In this document: positions 38,147-46,594 of the stretch, piece after piece
How the letters are laid out: each line of letters begins with the position of its first letter
Position numbering within the stretch: position 1 is the stretch's first letter
From: Streptomyces cavernicola
GTDB taxonomy: Bacteria > Actinomycetota > Actinomycetes > Streptomycetales > Streptomycetaceae
Length of the DNA: 64,000 nt
Assembly: GCF_029968035.1 (NCBI RefSeq)
Contig: NZ_JASCIQ010000011.1
Location: forward strand, 1 to 64,000
Reading direction: 5' to 3'
Made by a program: the position numbers and the translations under genes
Notes under the pieces: generated by a model
What the model was told of the DNA's origin: nothing
Seen by the model: the letters and a program-made list of their open reading frames with translations, nothing else
Database searches by the model: none

Positions 38147-40708
38147 TCACTCGTGCGCGATCGCCGCAAGCACGTTCATCCGCGACGCCCTGAGCGCCGG
38201 TACGAGCGCCGCCGCCAGGCCCACCACCACCGAGCCGAGCACCACCGCGACGACCGTGCCCCACGGGATCGCCAGCTCCGTCAGGCCCTCCAGGGCGAGC
38301 ACCTGCTGCATCGCGAGCCCCCACACCAGGCCGAGGCCGAGCCCGAGTACCGCGCCGAACACGGCGATCACCACCGATTCCAGGCGGATCATCCGCCGCA
38401 ACTGCCGCCGCGAGAGGCCGATCGCGCGCAGCAGCCCGATCTCCCGCGTGCGCTCCACGACCGACAGGGCGAGGGTATTGACCACGCCGAGCACCGCGAT
38501 CACGATCGCCAGGCCGAGCAGCGCGTACACCAGATACAGGAGTACGGCCAGCTGCTCGCGCACCAGCTCCTTGTAGTCGGCCTGGTCCCGGACCTGCACC
38601 TGCGGATACGGGTCGAGCGCCGTGTCCAGGGCGGTGCGCAGCGCGGCCGGGTCCGTGCCGTCGGCCGCGTTCACGAACAGCACCGCGTCCTGCCCGCCCG
38701 GCACGTACCGGTCCGCCGTGCCCATGCCGACGAAGAGGTTGCCCTCGGCGACGGGCGAGCCGGGACCGCCCAGGTCGGTGAGCGCCCCGACGGTCAGCTC
38801 GGCCCTCCGGTCGCCGGGGAACTCCACGCGCACCTTGTCGCCGACCCGCACCCGGTGCTCGTCGGCGAACTCCTGGTCCATGCCGATGTGTTGCGGCGCG
38901 AGCGCGTCCGCGGGGCCGCCCGCCGTGTACGGCACGCGGACCACCCGGTCGAACCCCGGGCCGTACGCGGCGGCCGCCGTCTCGACGCGTCTCCCGTCCG
39001 GCAGCGACAGCGCGAGCGGCACGAACCGCTGCCGTACGACGAGCCCCGCGCCCGCCACGCCCTCGACGCGCGCGGTGATCTCGTGCGGGAACGGCCGGAA
39101 GTTGCGCGCCTGCACCAGGAAGTCGGCGCCGAGCGTCCGGTCGATCTCCTTGTCGAACGACGCCGTCATCGACGCGCTCGCCACCGAGAGCCCGCCGACC
39201 AGCGCGAGCCCCACCATCAGGGCCGCCGCGGTGGCCCCGGTGCGGCGCGGGTTGCGCAGCGCGTTGCGCTGGCTCATCCGGCCCACCGAGCCGAACAGCG
39301 CGGGGAACGCCCCGCCCAGGACCCGGATCACCGGGCGCACCAGGAGCGGGCCCGCGATCACCGTCGCGACCAGGGTGAGCACCACGCCGAGGCCGAGCAG
39401 CCAGGCCGACGTCGAGGTGTCGGCGCTCACCGCGCAGCCGACGAGCGCCCCGGCCCCGGCCGCCCCCGCCACCGCGCCGACCACGGCACGCACCGTCAAC
39501 GGCCGCCCCACACCGGCGACTTCGGCGTCCACCAGCGCCGCCATCGGCGAGACCCGCGCCGCCCGCCCGGCCGGCAGATACGCGGCGACGAACGTGACGC
39601 CGACGCCCACCGCGTACGCCGCGATCGGGGTGGCCGGGCCGATCACCATCTCCGTGGCCGTCAGGTTCATGCCGAAGAGCCCCATCAGCTCGATCAGCCC
39701 GGAGGCGAGCCCGATGCCGACGGCGAGTCCGAGCGTCGAACCGACCAGGCCGAGCAGCAGCGCCTCCACGAGCACCGAGCGCCGCACCTGCGCCCGGTCC
39801 GCCCCGAGGGCGCGCAGGAGGCCCAGCTCGCGGGTGCGTTGGGCGATCAGCATCGAGAAGGTGTTGACGATCAGGAACACCCCGACGAGCACGGCAACCC
39901 CGGCGAAGCCGAGCATCACGTACTTGATCACGTCCAGGAATCCGCCCAGTTCGGCCGCGGCGGACTTCGCCTGCTCGTCCGCGGTGCGCAGCTCGTACCC
40001 GCCGCCGAGCTCCGCCCCGACCCGCCGCTTCAGGGTGTCGTCGGCCACGCCGGGCGCGGCCGTCACCGACAGCGAGGTGGCCGCGCCGGGGTCCCCGAGG
40101 AGCTTCCGCTGCGCGGTCGGGGTGTCGAGGAAGACGAGCGCGGCGCCCGGGTTGGTGGTGGTGAACGTGGCGATGCCGACGACCCGTACGGGGAACGAGC
40201 CGGGCGGTGCGAGCACGGTCAGGGCGTCGCCGATCCCGAGGCGCCTCCGCTCGGCGGTGTCCGCGTCGAGCAGCGCCTGACCGGGTTCGCGCGGCGCGTG
40301 CCCGGAGGTCAGCTCCACCGGACTGCGGTCGGAGACATGCCAGTTGGTGACGATGGTGGGCGGTCCGGTCGTCGGTCCTACGGGCTTTCTGCGGGCGTCG
40401 ACGACGGTGACGTTCTCCACGGCCGCGTCGACCTGGACGTGCGCGACCCCGTCCACCGCCCGTACGCGCTCGGCCAGTTGGGCCGGGACGGTCGGCACGG
40501 TCCCCGACGGGCCTGGCCCGACGCGCTCCCTCGGCGCGACCGTCACGTCCGCCGCCGTGGACGCGAAGAGCCGGTCGAACGTACGGGTCACGGTGTCGGA
40601 GAAGATCAGGCTGCCCGCGACGAACGCCACGGAGAGGACGACGGCGAGCGCGGAGAGGACCAGCCGGCCCTTGTGGGCGAAGAAGCTGCGCAGCGTCGCC
40701 TTCAGCAC
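38147..40708 (-). CDS. FtsX/MacB-family ABC transporter permease
   Basis: The protein has 853 residues, in two similar halves. One N-terminal helix (LVLSALAVVLSVAFVAGSLIF) is followed by a large extracellular region, then three helices of the first FtsX domain (YVMLGFAGVAVLVGVFLIVNTFSMLIAQRTRELGLLRALGADR). A central membrane pair, a second extracellular region and a C-terminal FtsX domain (LLYLVYALLGLAIVIAVLGVVNTLALSVVERTREIGLLRAIG) complete it. This is a type VII (mechanotransmitting) ABC permease, typically exporting lipids, peptides or drugs. The GTG start follows the ATPase gene by 7 bases, so the operon is ATPase then permease. Confidence 0.93.
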   Translation of the reverse strand: MLKATLRSFFAHKGRLVLSALAVVLSVAFVAGSLIFSDTVTRTFDRLFASTAADVTVAPRERVGPGPSGTVPTVPAQLAERVRAVDGVAHVQVDAAVENVTVVDARRKPVGPTTGPPTIVTNWHVSDRSPVELTSGHAPREPGQALLDADTAERRRLGIGDALTVLAPPGSFPVRVVGIATFTTTNPGAALVFLDTPTAQRKLLGDPGAATSLSVTAAPGVADDTLKRRVGAELGGGYELRTADEQAKSAAAELGGFLDVIKYVMLGFAGVAVLVGVFLIVNTFSMLIAQRTRELGLLRALGADRAQVRRSVLVEALLLGLVGSTLGLAVGIGLASGLIELMGLFGMNLTATEMVIGPATPIAAYAVGVGVTFVAAYLPAGRAARVSPMAALVDAEVAGVGRPLTVRAVVGAVAGAAGAGALVGCAVSADTSTSAWLLGLGVVLTLVATVIAGPLLVRPVIRVLGGAFPALFGSVGRMSQRNALRNPRRTGATAAALMVGLALVGGLSVASASMTASFDKEIDRTLGADFLVQARNFRPFPHEITARVEGVAGAGLVVRQRFVPLALSLPDGRRVETAAAAYGPGFDRVVRVPYTAGGPADALAPQHIGMDQEFADEHRVRVGDKVRVEFPGDRRAELTVGALTDLGGPGSPVAEGNLFVGMGTADRYVPGGQDAVLFVNAADGTDPAALRTALDTALDPYPQVQVRDQADYKELVREQLAVLLYLVYALLGLAIVIAVLGVVNTLALSVVERTREIGLLRAIGLSRRQLRRMIRLESVVIAVFGAVLGLGLGLVWGLAMQQVLALEGLTELAIPWGTVVAVVLGSVVVGLAAALVPALRASRMNVLAAIAHE

Positions 40709-40715
40709 GGCCGCC

Positions 40716-41477
40716 TCACCCCTTGAGACGTTCGAGCACGGCCTCGGCGCTCGGCTTCGCCATCGTGTCCACGATCCGCCCGTCGCCGAGGAAGAGCACC
40801 AGATCGGCGTGGGCGGCGGCGCCCGGGTCGTGGGTCACCATGACGACGGTCTGGTTGAGCCGGTCCACGGCCTCGCGCAGGAAGCCGAGCACTTCGAGCC
40901 CCGCGCGCGAGTCCAGGTTGCCGGTCGGCTCGTCCGCGAAGATCAGCTCGGGCCGGGAGACGAGGGCCCGCGCGCACGCCACCCGCTGCTGCTGGCCGCC
41001 GGAGAGCTGCGCCGGCCGGTGGCCGAGCCGGTCCCGCAGCCGGAGCGTGTCCACGACCCGCTCCACCCACGCCGGGTCCGGCCGGCGGCCCGCGATGTCC
41101 AGGGGCAGCGTGATGTTCTCGGCGGCGGTCAGCGTCGGCAGCAGGTTGAAGGACTGGAACATGAACCCGACCCGGTCCCGCCGCAGCCGCGTCAGCTCCC
41201 GGTCCTTGAGCCCCGTGATCTCCGTCCCGCCCAGCCAGACGCGGCCCGCCGTCACCGAGTCGAGCCCGGCCAGGCAGTGCATCAACGTGGACTTCCCGGA
41301 GCCCGAAGGACCCATCACCGCCGTGAACCGGCCGCGCGCGATGTCCACGTCGACCGCGTCGAGCGCACGGACGGCTGTCTCCCCGGTGCCGTACGCCTTG
41401 GTGAGACCGCGGGCGCGGGCCGCGACCGGATCGGACTCCGCATCCGCCGCGGCGTCCACTGCGGCAGTTCTGGCCAA
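40716..41477 (-). CDS. LolD/MacB-type ABC transporter ATP-binding protein
   Basis: The protein has about 253 residues. Walker A is GPSGSGKST, the Q-loop region is FMFQSFNLLPTLTAAEN, the signature is LSGGQQQRVACARAL and Walker B is LIFADEPTGNLDS, followed by the switch His in MVTHD. It powers the FtsX-type permease directly downstream. TTG at 41477 is preferred because GGAGGAGG lies five bases before it; an ATG 51 bases further upstream would extend into poorly conserved sequence. It is divergent from the toxin-antitoxin pair. Confidence 0.92.
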   Translation of the reverse strand: MARTAAVDAAADAESDPVAARARGLTKAYGTGETAVRALDAVDVDIARGRFTAVMGPSGSGKSTLMHCLAGLDSVTAGRVWLGGTEITGLKDRELTRLRRDRVGFMFQSFNLLPTLTAAENITLPLDIAGRRPDPAWVERVVDTLRLRDRLGHRPAQLSGGQQQRVACARALVSRPELIFADEPTGNLDSRAGLEVLGFLREAVDRLNQTVVMVTHDPGAAAHADLVLFLGDGRIVDTMAKPSAEAVLERLKG

Positions 41478-41561
41478 GGCAGCCTCCTCCGGGCCGACCA
41501 CGTGAGCCGAGTCACCGAACAAGACCACGGTAATCCGCCGTACGGGAGGCCGGGACTCGCC

Positions 41562-41591
41562 TTGTCGTTGCTAGCGTTTCGGCGCTAGCGT
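41562..41591 (+). promoter_or_regulatory. Leaderless promoter and operator-like repeat of the RHH-Doc pair
   Basis: TTGTCG (41562-41567), an 18-base spacer and TAGCGT (41586-41591) place the transcription start at the GTG at 41598. GCTAGCG occurs twice (41570-41576 and 41584-41590) in direct orientation at 14-base spacing, overlapping the spacer and the -10. That geometry suits binding by a ribbon-helix-helix repressor to its own promoter. Confidence 0.5.
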
Positions 41592-41597
41592 GAAGGG

Positions 41598-41846
41598 GTG
41601 GCCAAGACACAGCTGAACGTACGCGTGGACGAGAACACCGCTCGGGCCGCCCGCGAGCGCGCCCTGGCCCGCGGCATGAGCGTGAACCGCTACATCGAGG
41701 AGCTGGTCCGCCAGGACGTCGGCGAGGTCGGCCAGACCTTCGTGGACGCCGCGGCCGACTTCATGAAGCAGTACGAGTCGGTGTTCGCCCAGGAGTTCGC
41801 GGTCGCCGACGCCCCCGCCCCGAAGCGGTCCGAGGGCAGCCGTTGA
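41598..41846 (+). CDS. Ribbon-helix-helix antitoxin-like protein
   Basis: The protein has 82 residues. The N-terminus TQLNVRVDENTARAARERALARGMSVNRYIEELVR is a CopG/Arc-type ribbon-helix-helix domain (beta strand then two helices). The C-terminal half (FVDAAADFMKQYESVFAQEF) is helical and would be the toxin-contacting part. The stop overlaps the TTG start of the Doc-like gene (TTGA), the standard coupling of antitoxin to toxin. It probably represses its own promoter together with the toxin. Confidence 0.8.
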   Translation: MAKTQLNVRVDENTARAARERALARGMSVNRYIEELVRQDVGEVGQTFVDAAADFMKQYESVFAQEFAVADAPAPKRSEGSR

Positions 41847-42214
41847 GCCTGCGGATCGACCTCGCCTGGCTGTTGATGATCGCCGAGGAAAAGACCCCCT
41901 CCGACCCGCAGGTCGCCGACTGGGGCTCCCTGGTCGCCGCCGTCGCCCGGCACGAGGCGGAGATCTTCGGCGTGCCCGTCTACGACGACCCGCACACCCG
42001 GGCCGCCGCCCTGCTGCAGCAGCTTCTGCACATCCCCGCCCTGGAGCGGGCCAACGCGATGTTCGCCTCGGCCGTCGCGTACGCCTATCTCGTCGCCGAC
42101 GGCCAGAAGGTCGTCACCTCGCCCGAGCAGGTCCGCGACCTGGCCCGCCTCGTCAAGGACGGCACGGCCGACGTGCACGCGATCGCCGACGAGCTACGGC
42201 AGTGGAGCGACTGA
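41843..42214 (+). CDS. Doc-like (Fic superfamily) toxin component, motif degenerate
   Basis: The protein has 123 residues. It matches the Streptomyces family annotated as Fic-family toxin component (WLLMIAEEKTPSDPQVADWGSLVAAVARHEAEIFG). Doc toxins carry HxFxDANKR and phosphorylate EF-Tu. Here the corresponding segment reads HIPALERANAMFA: the His and Asn positions are kept, but Lys/Arg and other loop residues are not. Activity as a Doc kinase or Fic AMP transferase is therefore doubtful, and the protein may bind without catalysis. It starts with TTG overlapping the antitoxin stop. Confidence 0.7.
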   Translation: MSLRIDLAWLLMIAEEKTPSDPQVADWGSLVAAVARHEAEIFGVPVYDDPHTRAAALLQQLLHIPALERANAMFASAVAYAYLVADGQKVVTSPEQVRDLARLVKDGTADVHAIADELRQWSD

Positions 42215-42224
42215 GCCGGCCCGC

Positions 42225-42899
42225 TCACGCGTCCCCGACCGGCCGCCGCGCGGTCCCGAGCACACAGAACGAGGTGGGCAGCTTCGGCCCCCGCGCGGGC
42301 ACGAGCAGACGGCGGTACGAGCTGACCTCGAAGCCGGCCGTACGGATCGAGTCGAGCGGAGCGCGCCCCACATGGCAGCCGCCGAACAGCCGCGGCCACA
42401 CCGTACGGTCGAGCCCCTTCTGCACGGCCCGCATCGCCCGGCCGTCCGGGTCCTGCCCGTGCTCGAAGAACCGCAGCTCACCGCCGGGCCGCAGCACCCG
42501 GCGCAGCTCGCCGAGCGCCCGCGGCACGTCCCGCACGCTGCACAGCACGAGCGACAGGACGGCCGCGTCGAAGGCCTCGCTCTTCACCGGCAGCGCCTCG
42601 GCCGCGCCCGGCACCACGTCCACGGGCACCTCCGCCCGCAGCGCCGCCTCCACGGCGAGCCGGCGCAGCACGCTCTCCGGTTCGATCGCCACTACCTCGG
42701 AGACAGTGCTCGGATAGTGCGCGAAGTTCAGCCCGTTGCCCGCGCCGATCTCGATCACCCGCCCGGACAGCCCGGCGAGCAACTCCTCCCGGTGCGGCCC
42801 GACGACGGACTCGGCGGCTTTGCTCTGCCAGGCGTAGAACCGGGCGAAGAGCGGGTGGTGAACGGTGTCTTTCGCGGTACGCGTGGGCCGCAACGGCAT
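42225..42899 (-). CDS. Class I SAM-dependent methyltransferase (UbiE-like)
   Basis: The protein has about 224 residues. The SAM motif VIEIGAGNGLNFAHYP, the acidic strand end VVAIEPESVLRRLA, the VLSLVLCSVRDVPRAL motif and RRVLRPGGELRFFEHGQDPDG are all clear. It resembles ubiquinone/menaquinone-type and phospholipid methyltransferases, but the acceptor cannot be read. The ATG at 42899 is preceded by GGGAGGTC at good spacing. The bioD gene lies upstream after a long repeat, so it need not belong to the biotin cluster. Confidence 0.88.
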   Translation of the reverse strand: MPLRPTRTAKDTVHHPLFARFYAWQSKAAESVVGPHREELLAGLSGRVIEIGAGNGLNFAHYPSTVSEVVAIEPESVLRRLAVEAALRAEVPVDVVPGAAEALPVKSEAFDAAVLSLVLCSVRDVPRALGELRRVLRPGGELRFFEHGQDPDGRAMRAVQKGLDRTVWPRLFGGCHVGRAPLDSIRTAGFEVSSYRRLLVPARGPKLPTSFCVLGTARRPVGDA

Positions 42900-42934
42900 G
42901 AGAGACCTCCCGGGTCGGGTCACACTCCGCATTC

Positions 42935-43190
42935 TCCCCTCCCCACCCCTTCCCGAAAGCCTGCGGCGCTTCGGGGGCCAGCCCCCGGCCCCCGCTCCTC
43001 AAACGCCGGAGGGGCTGAATTTGCCGGGCCCCGTCAGGGGCGCGGGGAACTGCGCGACCGGCCACGACGGCGCGGGAGTCGAATGACGGCCGGGGCGCGG
43101 GGGCTGGGGCGGAGCCCCGGGGCTGTCCGCAGGCCACGCGGCGGCAGCTGCAAATCCGGCTCAGCAGGGAAGGGGCGGGGAGGGGGAGAA
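42935..43190. repeat. Modular intergenic repeat, copy 5
   Basis: It contains CTCCCCACCCCTTCCCGAAA, TCCTCAAACGCCGGAGGGGC, the GGGGCGCGGGGAACTGCGCG ... CACGACGGCG module (43037-43073) and GGGAAGGGGCGGGGAGGGGG at the right end. The right end overlaps the last codons and stop of bioD. No gene is seen between 42900 and 43160. Confidence 0.7.
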
Positions 43191-43844
43191 CCAGCCCGGC
43201 GCCGCCGCACGGAACTCCGCCGGCGAAAGAGCCCCCGCCCCCTCCGGGATCAACCCCAACAACGGCGCCCCCGCCGCAACGGGCAGATCCGACACATTGC
43301 ACTGCTCCGCAAGCCCCGGCGCAGCCGGCCAGGAACCGACCACCACCCCCGCCTGCACAAGCCCTCGCCCCCGCAACGCCTCCCCCGTCAACGCCACCGC
43401 GTTCAACGTCCCGAGCCCCGCCGCCGCGACGACCACCACCGGCGCCCCGAGCAGCAGCGCCACGTCCGCAAGCGTGCCGCCCTCGGCGTCGAACCGTACG
43501 AGCAGACCGCCCGCGCCCTCGACGAGGACCAGGTCGTGCGAGGCGGCCAACTTCCGCGCCGCCTCGGCGACCTCGTCCGGCCGCACCGGATCCATCCCCG
43601 CCCGGCGCGCGGCCGTGTCGGGGGCCAACGGCTCGGGGTAGCGGGCGAGTTCGAGCGCCGTCACGGGGCCCGCGAGCCGCGCCACCTCGTCCACGTCGCC
43701 CGGCTCGCCCGGCGCGACCCCGGTCTGTGCGGGCTTGAGGACGGCCACCGAGAGGCCCTCGGCGAGCGCGGCGGCGGCGAGCGCCGCTGTCGTCACGGTC
43801 TTGCCGACCTCGGTCCCGGTCCCGCTGACCACCAGAATCGTCAC
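43161..43844 (-). CDS. bioD: Dethiobiotin synthetase
   Basis: The protein has about 227 residues. It closes the ureido ring of dethiobiotin from DAPA, CO2 and ATP. The P-loop [10 protein letters not shown] is the BioD signature, with KPAQTGV and VEGAGGLLV following. GTG at 43844 ([10 protein letters not shown]) is chosen; further GTGs occur just upstream in a short tandem repeat that separates it from bioA by 37 bases. The last residues ([10 protein letters not shown]) are encoded by the modular repeat that follows, so the native C-terminus has been replaced or extended. It is the third gene of bioB-bioA-bioD. Confidence 0.92.
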   Translation of the reverse strand: MTILVVSGTGTEVGKTVTTAALAAAALAEGLSVAVLKPAQTGVAPGEPGDVDEVARLAGPVTALELARYPEPLAPDTAARRAGMDPVRPDEVAEAARKLAASHDLVLVEGAGGLLVRFDAEGGTLADVALLLGAPVVVVAAAGLGTLNAVALTGEALRGRGLVQAGVVVGSWPAAPGLAEQCNVSDLPVAAGAPLLGLIPEGAGALSPAEFRAAAPGWFSPSPPLPC

Positions 43845-43881
43845 CTCACGCACCCATCCAAGTTCACGCACCCATCCCGGC

Positions 43882-45168
43882 TCACGCAGCCCTCGCCGCC
43901 GCGCCGACCGCTCGGCAGATGCGGGCCACGTCCGCGTCACCGGTGACGAAGGGCGGCATCGTGTAGATCAGGTCGCGGAACGGCCGCAGCCACACACCTT
44001 CCGCGACCGCGGCCCGGGTCGCCGCGGCCATGTCGACCTCGTGGTCGAGCTGGACCACGCCGATCGCGCCGAGCACCCGTACGTCCCGCACACCGGCCGT
44101 ACCCCTCAACGCGCCGAGCCCGTCCGCGAGTCCGGTCTCGATCCGTTTGACCTCGGCCCGCCAGTCCTGCGCGAGCAGCAGCTCGATGGAGGCGCAGGCC
44201 ACAGCGGCGGCCAGCGGGTTGCCCATGAACGTCGGCCCGTGCGCGAGCACCGGTACCTCGCCGCGCGAGATCCCGTCCGCGACGCGCGCCGTGCACAGCG
44301 TCGCCGCGAGCGTCAGGTAACCGCCCGTCAGGGCCTTGCCCACGCACATCACATCGGGCGTGACGGCCGCGTGGTCGGCGGCGAACAGTGTGCCCGTACG
44401 GCCGAAGCCGGTGGCGATCTCGTCGAAGACGAGCAGTACGCCGTGCTCGTCGCACGCCTCCCGCAGCACCCGCAGATACGCGGGGGAGTGGAAGCGCATC
44501 CCGCCCGCGCCCTGCACCAGGGGCTCCACGATCACCGCGGCCACCTCGTGCGCGTGCGCGGCGATCGCGTCCCGCAACTGCTGCGCGTACGACTCCTCGT
44601 ACGCGGCGGGCGGCGGGTCGGCGAAGATCTGCCGGGGGAGCGCGCCCGACCACAGCTCGTGCATGCCGCCCTCGGGGTCGCACACCGACATCGGCTGCCA
44701 GGTGTCCCCGTGGTAACCCCCGCGCCAGGTCAGGAGCTTGTGCTTCTCGGGGCGGCCGAGCGAGCGCCAGTACTGCAGGCACATCTTCACGGCCACCTCG
44801 ACCGACACGGAGCCCGAGTCGGCGAGGAAGACGTGCTCCAGGCCCTCGGGCGACATGTCGACGAGGTGCTTCGCCAGCCGTACGGCGGGCTCGTGCGTGA
44901 GCCCGCCGAACATCACATGGCTCATCCGGTCCAGCTGACCGCGCGCCGCGTCGTTGAGCACCGGGTGGTTGTAGCCGTGGATCGCCGACCACCAGGAGGA
45001 CATGCCGTCCACCAACTCGCCGCCGCCGTCCGCGAGTCGGAGCCGCACCCCGGACGCGGACTCGACGACCAGCGGCTCCCGGCGGCCGGGCATCGGACCG
45101 TACGGGTGCCAGACGTGGCGGCGGTCGAGGTCGAGCAGTTCGTGCGTGGAGAGGCCAGGCTCAGGCAT
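43882..45168 (-). CDS. bioA: Adenosylmethionine-8-amino-7-oxononanoate aminotransferase
   Basis: The protein has about 428 residues. It transfers an amino group from SAM to KAPA to give DAPA. The class-III aminotransferase features are [65 protein letters not shown] (PLP Asp) and [14 protein letters not shown] (Schiff-base Lys). [12 protein letters not shown] and the WLRPF region near the end are BioA-specific. The ATG overlaps the last codons of bioB by eight bases, indicating translational coupling. bioD follows. Confidence 0.95.
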   Translation of the reverse strand: MPEPGLSTHELLDLDRRHVWHPYGPMPGRREPLVVESASGVRLRLADGGGELVDGMSSWWSAIHGYNHPVLNDAARGQLDRMSHVMFGGLTHEPAVRLAKHLVDMSPEGLEHVFLADSGSVSVEVAVKMCLQYWRSLGRPEKHKLLTWRGGYHGDTWQPMSVCDPEGGMHELWSGALPRQIFADPPPAAYEESYAQQLRDAIAAHAHEVAAVIVEPLVQGAGGMRFHSPAYLRVLREACDEHGVLLVFDEIATGFGRTGTLFAADHAAVTPDVMCVGKALTGGYLTLAATLCTARVADGISRGEVPVLAHGPTFMGNPLAAAVACASIELLLAQDWRAEVKRIETGLADGLGALRGTAGVRDVRVLGAIGVVQLDHEVDMAAATRAAVAEGVWLRPFRDLIYTMPPFVTGDADVARICRAVGAAARAA

Positions 45169-46390
45169 TGGGCGCCAGGTCCGTGCCCGCACCGCGGCGG
45201 CGCACCGCCACCAGGTCCGTACGCGCCTCGTCCGCGGGCGCAGCCTCGGCAGGCTGCTCCTCGGCGGCGGAACCGCAGGGTCCGCAACCCCCGCCCTCAG
45301 CATGCGAACCGCACCCCGACTCCGCGTGCGACCCGCACCCCGAGCCCGACTCCGCGTGCGAACCGCAGCCCGAAGCGCCCGCCGCGCGCCGGTGCTCGGG
45401 CAGCGTCACCTTGTCCGCGCCCTCCACCTCGAACCCGGCGTCCGCGATCATGTCCAGGTCGGCCTTGCCGGCCTGGCCCTCACTGGTCAGGTAGTCGCCG
45501 AGGAAGATCGAGTTGGCCAGGTGCAGCGCGAGCGGCTGCAGCGAGCGCAGATGCACCTCGCGCCCGCCCGCGAGCCGTACCTCCACGTCCGGGCAGACGA
45601 ACCGCACCATCGCGAGGATGCGCAGCGCCCGCTGCGGCGTCAGGTTCCACTCCTTGGCGAGCGGCGTGCCCTCGAACGGGATCAGGAAGTTCACCGGCAC
45701 CGAGTCCGGGTCCAGCTCGCGCAGCGAGTACACGACGTCGACCAGGTCCTCGTCGCTCTCGCCCATGCCCGCGATCAGGCCCGAGCACGCGGAGAGCCCG
45801 GCGGCCTGCGCCTGCTGCACGGTGTCCACCCGGTCCTGGTACGTGTGCGTGGTGGTGATCTCGCCGTACGTCGACTCGGAGGTGTTGAGGTTGTGGTTGT
45901 ACGCGTCGGCGCCCGCGGCCCGCAGCCGGTCGGCCTGGCCTTCGGAGAGCAGGCCGAGGCAGGCGCAGACCTCGACGTCCTCGTTCTGTTCCTTGATCGC
46001 CTCGATGGTCTTCGAGACCCGGTCCACGTCCTTGTCGGTCGGACCGCGGCCGCTCGCCACCAGGCAGACCCGCTTCGCGCCGCCCGCGACACCGGCGGCC
46101 GCCGCCTCGGAGGCCTGGTCGGGCTTCAGCCAGGTGTACTTGAGGATGTCCGCCTTCGAGCCGAGCCGCTGTGAACAGTACGAGCAGTCCTCGGGGCACA
46201 GGCCGGACTTGAGGTTGACCAGATAGTTGAGTTTCACCCGCCGCCCGAACCACCGGCGGCGCACCTTGCCCGCCGCGGCCACCACGTCCAGGAGTTCGTC
46301 GTCGGTCGTCGCCAGGACGGCGAGAGCCTCTTCACGGGTCGGCAGTTCGCGCCTGAGTCCCTTGTCCACCAGCGTGTTCAGCAGGTCCAT
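45161..46390 (-). CDS. bioB: Biotin synthase with Cys/His-rich C-terminal repeats
   Basis: The protein has about 409 residues, against roughly 320-350 for most BioB. The radical-SAM cluster motif CPEDCSYC (Cys65, 69, 72) is intact, as are NHNLNTS, the Cys residues expected for the [2Fe-2S] sulfur-donor cluster (about 109, 142-144, 202) and VRLAGGRE with its Arg. The extra C-terminus (residues 341-372) has three CGSHAE repeats and then CGPCG, adding eight Cys/His residues, followed by an acidic tail. It inserts sulfur into dethiobiotin. It is first in bioB-bioA-bioD; the palindrome at 46457-46478 lies in its promoter region. Confidence 0.95.
   Translation of the reverse strand: MDLLNTLVDKGLRRELPTREEALAVLATTDDELLDVVAAAGKVRRRWFGRRVKLNYLVNLKSGLCPEDCSYCSQRLGSKADILKYTWLKPDQASEAAAAGVAGGAKRVCLVASGRGPTDKDVDRVSKTIEAIKEQNEDVEVCACLGLLSEGQADRLRAAGADAYNHNLNTSESTYGEITTTHTYQDRVDTVQQAQAAGLSACSGLIAGMGESDEDLVDVVYSLRELDPDSVPVNFLIPFEGTPLAKEWNLTPQRALRILAMVRFVCPDVEVRLAGGREVHLRSLQPLALHLANSIFLGDYLTSEGQAGKADLDMIADAGFEVEGADKVTLPEHRRAAGASGCGSHAESGSGCGSHAESGCGSHAEGGGCGPCGSAAEEQPAEAAPADEARTDLVAVRRRGAGTDLAPNA
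45275..45370 (-). repeat. Cys-His tandem repeat within bioB
   Basis: This segment encodes three near-identical CGSHAE units (residues 341-366), separated by Ser-Gly linkers, and a final GCGPCG. DNA units of 24-30 bases are nearly identical, so the array can expand or contract without losing frame. Confidence 0.85.
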
Positions 46391-46456
46391 GAGGTGTGAT
46401 CCTCGCTTACGGCAGGGTCCGCGGCCAAGTAGGAACCTCACAATAGGTCGGCCACG

Positions 46457-46478
46457 GGGTGTGGGTATTGCCACACCC
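46457..46478. promoter_or_regulatory. Palindrome between divergent bioB and bioF
   Basis: GGGTGTGG (46457-46464) and CCACACCC (46471-46478) are perfect inverted arms around GTATTG. The site lies about 67 bases upstream of the bioB start and about 117 bases upstream of the bioF start, where a biotin repressor shared by both directions would bind. It does not match the BirA or BioR consensus I know. Confidence 0.5.
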
Positions 46479-46501
46479 TGACCGGGCCTTTCGGCAACTA
46501 G

Positions 46502-46520
46502 TGTCTGTTGACTGCAGACA
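46502..46520. promoter_or_regulatory. Second palindrome in the bioF leader region
   Basis: TGTCTG and CAGACA flank TTGACTG (46508-46514), next to TAGTGT (46499-46504), which may be the bioF -10. An operator at or just after the transcription start is plausible. TTG at 46508 also opens a longer bioF frame, which I do not favour. Confidence 0.35.
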
Positions 46521-46594
46521 AAGCGACCGGGACGATCAAGGCGCGCGGAACCGGGCGGTCCACGCCCTCCCGTACGCCGTGCGAGGGATGGCCG

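Noticed and set aside
38090..40726. 878-codon plus-strand open frame opposite the FtsX permease
   Set aside because: It has the same cause. The permease frame shows membrane helices and paired FtsX domains; the antisense frame is charged, low-complexity sequence.
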